From assembly GCA_013397865.1 (NCBI GenBank), contig VZTI01001048.1, positions 594,814-658,813 on the forward strand: 64,000 nt of DNA, written 5' to 3'. Every line of letters starts with the position of its first letter. Positions within the stretch are counted from its first letter, which is position 1. This DNA comes from Struthidea cinerea. Taxonomy: Eukaryota; Chordata; Aves; Passeriformes; Corcoracidae. Position numbers and translations under genes: made by a program. Under the pieces are notes generated by a model. The model ran no database searches. It was not told the origin of the DNA and saw nothing but the letters and a program-made list of their open reading frames with translations. Shown piece after piece: positions 25,201-37,200 of this stretch.

Positions 25201-28200
25201 AGTATCTGCTGATGTCATTGCACTGATGTAGCTGTCAGCAGGTAGAAGGCCAGGCAGGGGAAGCACATGGCCTGCAGTGCATCTTCTCTGCCAGCAATCC
25301 CAGGCCGCTTGCCTTGTTTTGCAGTCATGGATCTTTGCAATGCAAGCCCAGCAATGGAGGATTTATCTGATTAGCATGTGTGTTGCTAGCTTGGACTGAA
25401 AACATGACTGTCAACATTTTGTGGGTTGCCCTTGTGGCTGTTTACTATTAAAGATAATCAATAAAAGGTGCATAGAGCTTCTGGGCCAGTGTGATGTCTC
25501 CAGAGATGAATTGCTTCTTGCCTTGCTGTGTTTCTTGTGCCCTATCTCCAGGCAGTGCTCCCTGCAGGACTGCTGTGCTCTGGAGCAGATGGATTTGGGT
25601 TAGACCTGAACAAGTAGATTATAATGGCAGGGGTTATAATGGCAATCCCCACTTTCAGGGCCTTCTTAAGACTCTAGTCTTTCTGTGAGGTCCATGCAAG
25701 AGGGGATGATCACAAGCTACCTACCAGCTCTTTGGACACGAAAGTTTCTCATATCCAGGGCTCTCAACTAAGCAGTGACAAAAAGTAGAAAAAGATCAAA
25801 CCTGCAGCCACAGAGGACTGACTGTACCAGAACTGAAAGGAGCACATCTGTCATTGAGGGCTATTGTCACTCTTCTTAGCTTCAAGGTGACAATTCAGAG
25901 AACAAGACTTCCCCTGCTGTAGGACTCCTTCTGGGCCCCTCTCGTGGTCAGGAACGCTCCCCAGACTTCGCCTTTGTCCTTATCTCCTTTGCAGAATGGC
26001 ACCAGCTTCCATGTGTTCGACCAAGGCCGCTTTGCCAAAGAGGTGCTGCCCAAGTATTTCAAGCACAACAACATGGCCAGCTTCGTCCGGCAGCTGAACA
26101 TGTGTAAGTGCAGCTCCCAGGGCCCAGGACAGGTGGGCCCTGCAGACACGGCGGTGACAGGAGGTGCCAGTGGCACAGGAGGCATGGGAGAGAACTGTGC
26201 ATAGACAAGTTTGGGGTCTCATGTGTATGACTTGTTGTGGCATTATTGATTTTGCCAAAGAGGATCTGCTTCTCAGATCCCAGGGCAGTGATCTCCTTGT
26301 GTTTACCTTAAATTTCAGCATGGAATTTCTGTTAGATTACATTTTAGGATGTGAGCTAAGCACCTACCAGGTGTTTGCTTCTCTTGCATCGATTTGATGA
26401 CCCATTATTATTCATTTTCCATTTTATTCTATACGGAGCTTTATCCAGCAGCCTGATACTGTGACACCTCTCCCAGAATGAGCTGCTCTTGTGGGTCGTG
26501 TGCCCAGAGCTTATCCCTTTCACCAGCCATGTCACTGAACTAGTGACAGACAGTTCTTCTCCCTGCAAACCTTGCCTTGCTGATCAGACATTTTTACCCT
26601 TAAAGGAGGTTTAGGTGTAGTTTTATGCCACTTCAACAACATGACTCTTCTGATAGTTCTTGGAATTTTTTCAATGAGTAATTAAGTTCCTTAGTCAAAT
26701 TTTAACTTTGCTGTTTCACTCTATTGGTAGCATTTTTGTAAATTTTAGGCCAGTCCTTGAATACAGTTTAGAAACCTTTTGAGGACTTCAGAGAAGTACT
26801 CAGAGCAGATTTCCAAATGCACATGTGACCGTTTTTTCCAGAAGTGCCACCTGTTGATGGTCTGTGCCTTTGAAAAACTTTTCCCTGAATTCCTTTGGCT
26901 TGCAAATTGAGACAGGAATTCCCTAAGAGCTGGCATTTCAGCTCCTGGCAGACTAACATGCCCATGGTGGAAAGGCTTTCATGGCATAGGCTGCAGCAGG
27001 GGTGCCCAGTGGGGTGCACAGGGCTCTCCCTTGCCCTGGGTTTCTGGTGGGTGTGGCCCAAAAGCATGTCCAGGTGTGAGCACTGGCAGCTCAGAAAGTG
27101 TGGAGGGTGATCAGAAATGTCCTCAAGGGTGATAGGGGTGGGAGGTGGAGGGAGTTCTGGGTCCTGTTGGCCCATCAGCCGTGTCTTCTCCATGCAGATG
27201 GCTTCAGGAAGGTGGTGAACATCGAGCAGGGGGGGCTTGTCAAGCCTGAGCGGGACGACACTGAGTTCCAGCACCTCTGCTTCCTGCAGGGCCACGAGCA
27301 CCTCCTGGAGCACATCAAGAGGAAGGTGAGGGACACTGTGTGGGAGGGGGGACCGTGCACCTGCCGGATCCTGCTCAGCATGACTCCAGCATCACCTTGG
27401 TCTCGTTCCCTTCCTGCCCACACACATGTGCACCTGGGCTTCTTGGTTTGCAGGGCTTGGCTTGCATCAGAGCTTTGTCTGTGTTTTTCTGCTCTCTTGC
27501 TCTGTGTCACAAGATGTTTATGTAGTGCTGCAGGGCCAGGCTTGCTTCCCACCCCTCTGCCTTTGAATTGTTACTGCTTTCCTAGAGAAATAAGGCATAA
27601 ATCCTGCAGGGTCCTCAACAGCCATCTCCTGTTCTTATACAAGAGATAACCTACTGCCCTTCGTTTTCTGTCTTTTAACCTGTTATTAATACCCCCAAAG
27701 AGTTGTCTTACTGAATTAGCATTGCAACTTCTGAAAAAGGACTTCAGCAAAAGCCTGTTGGAAATCCAAGTGTAGTGTGTCAATCTGAAGCATTACCTCA
27801 GACTCATCGCTGTAAAAGATGAGGCTTGATTGGGTATCTCTGTAGTTAAAGTAGAAAGATTAAATCTATCTAGATCAATTCCTCCCTGATCCTCAAAATA
27901 CTTTTGTTTTCCCCCCAAGCTGATTTGAAATAGGTCCCCACTCTGACAGGGAATGTACTTCTGCCAGCAGACCCTCTGTGTGAATAGATTTGTCCTGCAC
28001 TTTGCTTTATCTGGCTCTTGCAATAGTACCCTTGGGATAGTTCAGACTCTTTGGCACGTGGCCTGTCCTGGTATTTCAACTGGTGGCAGTCCTGCACCTG
28101 AGCACCACAATGACTCTCTCTGTCCATGGCCCTTTTTGTACAGGTAAAATCCACCTTTGATTTTTTTCTCCTCAGGTGTCAGTAGTGAAAAGTGAGGAGA

Positions 28201-31200
28201 CCAAGATGCGCCAGGAGGACCTGAGCAGGTTGCTATACGAGGTACAGATACTGAGAAGTCAGCAGGAGAACATGGAGTGTCAAGTGCAGGACATGAAGCA
28301 GTGAGTTGAATCCTACTCAGGCTGCTTCTTACGGGCATTTGCTTCTCTTGAGTGGTGGATCGTGGGGAATGGTTGAAAGGAGGAGCCTTGCACACTTCCC
28401 TCCCCAGGGAGCACGTGGAGCCAAGGGACTGACCATAGACCTGTTGAGACAATAACATGCAGGATTTCTATGCACACCTGATCTACAAAATATGAATTAA
28501 TGCTCAGCCTCTGTCTCGTATGTTTTCCCTTCACAGATGAGGAAAGCACAGAGAAGGTCAGGCAGGAAATATGTGCATGATCTGGGGACTTAGATAACTA
28601 TTTCCTGCAGATGGAAATGGTGATAAAGATTTAACTCGCCCACACATACGAGAGTCCTTGGCAGAAATGTGGTGGTGTCCACTCCAGCTATTAAAAAATT
28701 ACCTTTCTGCCATCATTCACCTCCAAAATTTATGACTGGCCTAAAAAATATAGAATGTTATAATAGATAACATAAGAACTTCTGTATCATTTAGTCCATG
28801 GACTCATCTCCATGAGACTGTGTCATCTGACATGGCCAGAATGGTTGGATAAGAGCAAACCAACCTGATGCAATGCTTCCTGCATGTGGCTGCCTGACCT
28901 CCAGCTGTCTGAGACTCTGGGATTTTCTGACTCAGACATGGTCACTAAAAGATTAGGAAGTGGATATGATTTTATAAATCATGTACTTGGAGAGTTTTTT
29001 ATTTGCCTCCAGAATTTTAATCTTGACAGAGAGCTTTGTTTAAAAAGCACTTGAATTATCAAATAGACCCAAAGCCTTTCTTTTATAATGAGAGATGATA
29101 TTCATACCTCACCAGATGACACTGGCATTCTGGGCCTTGAGAGAACACTGCATACTGGGAAACTTCATTCCAGCCCAGCACCTTATGTGCAATGGATACG
29201 TATTTTTATCCTACACCATTTAATGACTCCCAGACTTGCCACATGCATGAGTTTGCACTGTGAAATCCAGATGCAGCAGCAATGAGTTTCTGGGCTTGTA
29301 TTTGATTTAATTTTTAAGGACTTCCAGTATTAATGATTTGTCCTTGATGTTAATTTATTCTCTGTTTTGATTTGCTTGCTCCCTTCCTCCATCTGGCAAA
29401 ATTGCATTCAACTGATGAAAAGAATATGATTTTTATAAACTAAGACAGAGGAGAAATCCCAAGCTGAATCCATGTTAAGAAATTCACACTGGTGAAGAAC
29501 AATTAGGATGTACCTCCAGTACAAGCTGTCAGACTAAGGAATGCTGCTTTGCTGAAAATCCTGTCAGTACCAGTACAGAAAGCTCACTGCGGACATTCTT
29601 GCTGTACAAGCTGTTCTACTGTGCTCTTTAGAAGTCTGGACCTTACCTTCCCAGGTCTAGCATCCATCCACGCTAGAAAGACTAAAAAGTAAAAGGATTT
29701 ATCAGTTTCACCTGTACGATAGGTTTTGCTTGCTCAACAGTTTAGGTACATCCATATACTCTAGAGATAAATTGGCTGGCAAAACCTTTTGCAGCATGGA
29801 CTTGGCTGGCATCCAGACTTGAAGGCAGCACAGTAAATAAACTCTACACCTCTCCATCCCACTTACTGGGGCTTACTGTTAAAGGAAGCCTGTAAGCTCC
29901 CCTCTGTGCTGCTTCATTTGCAGACAGAAAATAAATTTTCTCTATGCAAGCTGGACACAAGTCTGTGCTGGGTTAAATCAGTGACTCTTGCTAATAAAAT
30001 CATTACAGTCCTCCTCGTTCAAGGCTCTGGGATGCAGGAGCATCTTTTTATCTGCTCCAGTCACTACCAAACATGCATTTGAACCACCACTTGTATGAGG
30101 TTAAAGCAGGTAGAATACACAGGGTCTCTGTCCATAGGGTCTCGTTGTCTTTGGGAGCACTGGTGCAGTTGTGGAGAGGTTGGGCTTTCTTGGCTTCCGT
30201 GGAAGGACAATCTTGGTGATCCAAATAATTCACAGTCACAAATTAGGCCTTGCTGAAATTCTGAGTTTGGCCCAAATGTTCCACAGAAACATGTGTCCTC
30301 TTGTTACTTTCCCCTATAAATATTGGCTTCTCTTTATTTGTTTTTCCTCCATGCTTTGGTCTATTGTTCTTTTGAGGTCAAGGAAGAAAAAGGAAGGCAA
30401 CTGCGTGACCTTGTTTGGGAAATCTGAAAAGAGCCAAACACTGCAAGAGCCCCGAAGTGAGACAGACTTTGCACAGTTGAATCTGCTGTGCATCATGGCA
30501 GCACCATGGGCTGTCGATGTTTCTGTGCTCATGGAAAATTTCTGTTTCACTTTCAGGCAAAATGAAGTTCTTTGGCGGGAAGTTGTTTCTCTCCGGCAGA
30601 ACCACTCACAGCAACAGAAAGTCATCAACAAGGTAGTGGTCATACAAACTCCAAACTCACTTGTGCTGCCTGGTCTATGTCGTCCTCTGATTTTTTTTCT
30701 TATCCCATAATCTCCACACTGTGATATTGCAGTGTAATTGTTTTCCCTTCCTTTTAAGTTGTGTGATGCTTTTATGTCTCCTGTGAAAACAGGTCATTAA
30801 CAAAGCACAGACTGCACCCTAAGCAAAAGATTTTAATTTCCCTGTCAGTCCTTTCTGTAAGGTTAGAAACCACTTTTCTGTTCAAGTCCTGAGCAAGAGA
30901 GCACAACTCTCACTAATTGCTCTGTGTTGGCTGTGTTCTGATTGTATCAATGCCTTTGGGCTTCCCAAATCTTCCCTTTGTACAAGAGAGGAGCCCCACT
31001 CCTGCCAGCACTGAAGCTGCAGGTGGCAGAATTGGCCACCCATTGCCCCACTGGGGGAATGTAACAGCAACTATTACATTTTCTGGTGTTACTGGTATAG
31101 GTGAGGGATTACTGTACAACCTTTTAGGCTGCAGAACCATCTCCCTTAAAATCTAGCATGACCAGTATAGAAAAGGCCTCTCCAGTGATTCCTGGATGGT

Positions 31201-34200
31201 GCTGACATGACTGAGCACGTCACATATCCCAGTCCCCCTGTTCTGACCCTCACGTGGCATCACGGAGTCATAGGACTGGGCAGAAATGCACGAGGCTATC
31301 AAGCCTTCCTCCAGCTCTGAGGCTGCACCAGCCACACGCTTCATTGTAGAGGCTTTTATGCAACTCTATTTTGTTATATTGAGCTATGAGTAAGAGCCAG
31401 CTGTGATATATAATAATAACGCTCTCTTTGTCTGGAGGTCAAAGCAGAGCATTAAGTTCAAGCCGACCTGGGAATATGTTGCTAAGTGATTCCTCTCCAA
31501 AGCTACTCTGCTTACTTTTTAGTGTCCTGTTGTATCAACATTGAAATTCACAGAGCTGAAAAACTCAACTGAAAGAGCTCAGACCTCCATCCGGGCTCTC
31601 TTGTAGCGAGTTGCCTCTTTCACTTGCAGAGTCTTTATCAGACTTTATAGCATCCCATCTAAATGTCTCTGAAAACTTTAATGGATCCAGGTCTAACTGC
31701 AGGCCTAGGAATGTTTGCATGTGCACTTCACAGGTCTGCTAGGACCAGCTGAAGTTCTTCATGCACCAAGTGGAGAGAGAAAGTGCTGAGCATATGCATC
31801 CAGGAACCTTTGCACAAAGCAGGCACCTGGCTGTGTCCCTTGAAAGCCAGGCAAGCTGTTTGAGTTCTTGGACAGCTCATTTCTGTTTCAGGCTCCAATG
31901 TCTCATGCAATTTGGCTCCTATATTCTATGGCTGCTCCCAGCTTTGGGGTGCTGTTGGGAGGGAGGAATGTGTGAGATAAGAATGGCTGTGAGAGCAGGG
32001 AGTGCTGAATCACTCTGCTGATTAACACCGGATTTTGATCTCTCCTGACAGCTGATTCAGTTTCTGTTTGGCCAGCTCCAATCAAGCCCCAGCAGCACTG
32101 GGATAAAGAGGAAGCTGTAAGTACCCTTGTGTGGTGCACACGCTCACGGGTGCATAATGCTGCCCCCTCACTAAAAGCACAAGCTCAGCTCGCCCGGGCA
32201 GGCGGTCACCGGACCGGGGCTCCATGGTGATGGGAAATGAATGGGCTGAAGTGCAGAGTCAGACCTGCTGACATGCCCCATTCACTGCTCTTTAGAGAAG
32301 CACCGTGTCAGCTCGTGACCTTTATTGGGGAACACAGCGCGCGGTGGGAGATGGGAACGCTAACTAGGGGGAGGCTAAAGGGCAGGACCCCACTGCTGGT
32401 CCTACAGGTTCCAGTTTTGCCACTTAACATCAGTAGGAGCAGGGCTGGGCCCAGCCAGCCCACAGACACCTTCAGTTTGACCCACAGTCACTGAATGTGG
32501 TGTGTATCCAACACTGGCTTGGTGGTGTGTAACCTGCAGGCCTTACAAAGGGGAAGGTGGGGAAAAATTTTAGCTAAGGGGTATCTTTAGATAGACTCTT
32601 TAAGGCAAGTGACTAGAGCAACTTGAATTAGGAAGCTTAGTGCCTTTCAGGAGAGCAGCTATGCCTTTCTTGCCCTGTGGTGCTTGTGATCTAAAGAAGG
32701 GGAAGAGACTACTGAGTGGAATTTGCTGAGGGCAGGGACCTGCCTCCAGTTCCCACCTTTACCTTGTGGCCTTTGACAACTTAGCAACTTCTCCATGCTG
32801 CAGAGAAAGGAGCCAGACCTCCCACAAGCTGCTGCTCAAATGAGTCAATTTTCATTAAGTCAGTGTCCTTGTTCTTGGCTGACTCCTCTTGAGAGGATTG
32901 TAAAGGCAACACAGGACTGAATGAAGGAGCCCATAATCTGTACAAGCCAGCAGGGTATGTGCATCTCTGCCTACCCCCTCTGCTGAGCCTCTTGGAAGAG
33001 CTAAACACTGCAGGTAGCAAAGGAAAGAGCTCAAGGGGAGAATAGCAGCTGCTGAGTTGCTGAGGTTCAGGACTGGGAAAATTTTCCTCCAGTAGACTGG
33101 GCGATCAGAGAAATGAGATGCCAGATCTGACCCCTAATTTCCATGGTCAGGGCTGTGCCCTCCCTGTGAAAGGTTTGCAGCCCAAGAAAAGTGTTAGACC
33201 ACTGCTTTTTTGAAAAAAACCCAAATAATTAGTGAGAAACTGTGCTGACAGGGGCAGAAGAGCGCAGAACTACCTGCACAGCAACTATATTGACCCCCTT
33301 ATGACAAGGGATCACACTTCATACAACCCAACTGCAGTTTGTACAGTATTGTGCAGGGTAATTTGAGTTCCTGCTTCCTTGGAAACACAAGGGTCTGTCT
33401 TTCAGAAACCTCAGCTCAGATCTGCATCCTTAGTGTTTTATCTTTCACAGTTGTGTTTTTCTGCCTCTCTTCTAAATGGCTGCAGCAAAGGATGGTGTGC
33501 AGCCTGGAGCTACTTGGTGCAGAGCAGAGTGCTGCCAGAGGGCTTCGGGTAGGTTTGGGCAGGATGGGCAGGTCTGCATCCTTCCCTTCTCTGTTTGGTT
33601 AATGCTCTTTTTAAATGGGGACCTCCTCCAAAACTGTTGTTAGCCTTCCTTGCCCATAACACCGGACAAGAAAGACTCTTACAGCTGAGGAAAACCAGAG
33701 TACACAGGGGAGAAGAGCCCTTGGCTGGGAGATGTTTTGTGTACGAGCTACCAGGAGCCTGTCAGTACATGCTGGAAGACAAACCTGTTTCTCTTCACAG
33801 ACCTCTGATGCTTGACAATGGGCTCTCGGCTCCACCAGTGTCCAAGTTCAGCCGGCACTTGTCTGCAGACCCCCTCCACGACCCCTATTTCATACAGTCG
33901 GTAGGTTCACCCCAGCCTCCGAGCTCTGGGGGATGACTTTGGCCAGGGGGGGAAATGTTTGGAGCAACAGTAGAGATTATGGAGTGAGTAATTTGGCAAG
34001 AGTTCGGCAGTGAAGAGAGGTTTGTAAAGCTGGGTGACATTTTAACTCCTTCAGCTCCCCAGTTTCAGGGATGCCTGCATGAGGGAGGCCACGAGCTTTG
34101 GTGGGGAAAGGCAGACCCTGCACACTGAACTCTCCATGTTGTTACCCCAGCCTGGTTCACCTGGAGGGAAGAGAGGAAGAAATGAGTTACAGAAGTCAGT

Positions 34201-37200
34201 ATTATGATCTTTCTGACCAGACCTGGATTTTTGTAGCCTCTGAGGGATCCCCACCATCATCAGAGCAGACACCAGACACTTGTGTCATGCAGTTAAAATA
34301 TGTGAGCTGGCATGAGAGGCTCATACTGCCCTGTTGGGCTGTGTAGATCTTTCCCTCCAGAGGAAGCTGAGCAGTCTAGGCAAATTGTCAAACATGGTAA
34401 AACCTCTTGGTTGCTGACACTTCACAGGGTTTATTTCACACCTGTACCTCTGTGTGGTTGGTAGTGAGAGGAAATTATTATGCTGCATAGTAGGTAAAAC
34501 CTTTCTTGGTTTCTGTACAGGGAGGACTCAAGGTCCCAGTGAATGAACCCTAACCATTTCAGATAGGGCCTTGGACTTGTTTTGGGGTCAGAAGGATAAA
34601 TCTATATGGTTTTTGCTTTCCTCTTAGCCATCGACAGAGCCTGCCTCTTGCTTAAACAGCCCTGCAATTGCTGGAGGACCCATCATATCCGATGTTACTG
34701 AAGCATCACCATCCAACATCATGAATATGCAATCCCCTCCTGAAAATGACAGGTAAATGTGCTTGTGATTAAAAATATGGAGAGTTGGGTATGAGAATGC
34801 TTATGCAACTCTTCACAAGAGTATTTCGTGGCTGTAATTCTACCCAAGTTTCTGTCTGATTCACAAATCTCTATAGAGATATGGGATGGAATACTTTTTT
34901 CCAGCTTGGAAAGTGGGTCAGATTTTCAGAATTAGAGGGGGTTAAGAACAAAGAACAAAACAAAGTCCTGAGTTTCACGCTGAAAACTTCCACTCACCTC
35001 TTTGAGCAATATTCCATGTTTCTTTATATTTTGTCCTCAAGACAGGGACTGTCTCACACTTAATCAAATTATGAGATACTAACACTTGTTGGGTTTGTTG
35101 AGAGAGAGAAAGGAGGGTTTCCTTTTGGCTTTGGCAAAGAAGGAACAATCAAATTGTACATCTATCTGCTAATGAGAACAGAAAGGTTGCATCACAACAA
35201 CTTCCGATGTTTGACAACTTTTCTGTGAAAAGGCCCCAGTAACTTAAGAACTGAATGCAGAGGTATTTTAATGCTTATCTCTTCCTGCCACAGACATGCA
35301 GTGTATTTAGGGCTAGTAGCAGAATAGCTAAAGCTATGTCAGTGGAAAGTAAGTAGACAGATGAATCATGGAAACAGTTTCTCAGGCTTAGAGGCAAGGC
35401 AGTTATACTCTAGAAATTGCCTGTAAATCTGTTGCATAATTGAAACCATAGCCATAAAATTAACTAGAAGCATGTAAAGAGTTTCAGATTAAAAAAAAAG
35501 CAAGCCTGGAAGCCATTTCTAAAGCAGAAAATCTTGAATATAACCTTCAAGTTAAGTTGTTTATTTCTACTAATTACTGAGTGCCATCTGGTGGCTTCTG
35601 ATCCGTGCTGTGTCTGCGCACCTTGGGCATCTGAGCCAGCCATGGCCCTAATCAGCTCAGGTGTGGTACTTCCTAAATCAGCTGAGCTTCTGGTGGGAGT
35701 TCAGGACCCATGAGATGAGAAGATGATCTGAAAGGAATGTTGAGGAAAGCTCTATAGTGTCACATACCATCCCTGTTGATCTCTGTGCCTTTGTCACTTC
35801 GGCTTCAGCTGTGCAGGTTCACAGGGAGCTGTAAAGTCTCCTAAAGTAACACAGAATATGTTTTTACACACAAAAGGCTTCTAAACAAAACTTCATTGTC
35901 ATTTGTCCATCTGGAGATAACATGGAGTGCCTCTCCCACTGGAAAAAGGCAAACCTCTGCCTCCAACCAAGTAAAACATCTGACTAGGACTGTCAGAACT
36001 CAATAACTTCTGTTCAAGTCCTGCAGGGCCACAAGATCCTGACCTGTCTCATTGGGATCTCTAGAGTGCTTGCTGGTCCAATCCTAACTCCTGCATGCGA
36101 TGGTCTTACTGATCCCATTCCTATCTCTAGGATGAGACTTTTCTATTTCAGGGGAATCTCTCTTGCCCAGTGGCCCTGAAACCTGTCCCTAACACTCACC
36201 CAAGAAATGATCAGTGCATGGAAATGTGTTTTCCATATTTGCAAAACAATTGAATGGGGCAAATTCATTATAGCTGTGACTGATGAAGTGGCTGCCGATA
36301 TTCCAGCTGAGCATGTTTCTGGAGCTTGCTGAAAAGAAAGAGAGGCTGCTGGCTTCTTTTGCCCATCTGAGGAAATGGAAAGACCTTCTGGGGCAGTTTG
36401 ATGGGAAGTGGAAGCAATGCTTGCGCTCCTGCCCTTCCCAGTAGCACGAGGCCTTTGCAGAGCAGCTGTGTGTGGTGCCAAGCCTTGTCTCTGATGCAGG
36501 GAGAAGTGCCTCATGCTGATCAAGGAAGAGCCAGTCAGCCCTGGAGTGAAAGCCAGCGCGGAGCCCGATGTGCCCCTGCCCGGCTGCCGCGCCTGCTCCG
36601 AGCCCCCGGTGCTGCCGGTGGCCATGGTTCAGTCTGTCCTGGAAGGCAAAGGCAGCTGTGGTGCAGCCCCACCAGGGACCTCCCAGCCACCAGAGAGGAG
36701 AGGCAGAAGGGCACTGCTGGACAGGTGAGGAGAGCAGGGAGAGCTGTGGCCCTGCCTGCTCATGGCCCTCTCCTCCCATTCCCAGGGTGGGGAGGGAGGG
36801 TGACTTCGAGTTGCTGAGTGCAGCCTGGTGAGCTCCATCCTGTACCTGTGGCACCTGCCAGAGCACCCTTGAATCCCAGGGGACACTTCACAGAGCGAGG
36901 GGGCGTGTGGATCACTTGCTTGAAGGGCCCAGCAGAGGTAGAGCTGTCAGAGGATGTGCATCAGAGCTGTGGGAGCAGGAAGAGGCTTTTTGCATTGAGA
37001 GGGATTTGCCCAAGGTCTGAGTGACAGCTGGAGCCCAGACCAGCATCTGTGTCTGCAGGCCTGCTCTGGACTGTGCTACCCCTGCCAGGGGGATTGGCAC
37101 TGTTTCATTAGGCTCAGCCCCAGGGTGGTCCCAGTGAGCCACTTCTGGAGCTGCGCTCTGAGACTGAAATCCCAACAGTACCCATGTCATGGAGGAGTGT

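Noticed and set aside
36143..36866. Minus-strand open frames of 160 and 225 codons
   Set aside because: They lie opposite the HSF4 exon at 36500-36724 and have no domain.
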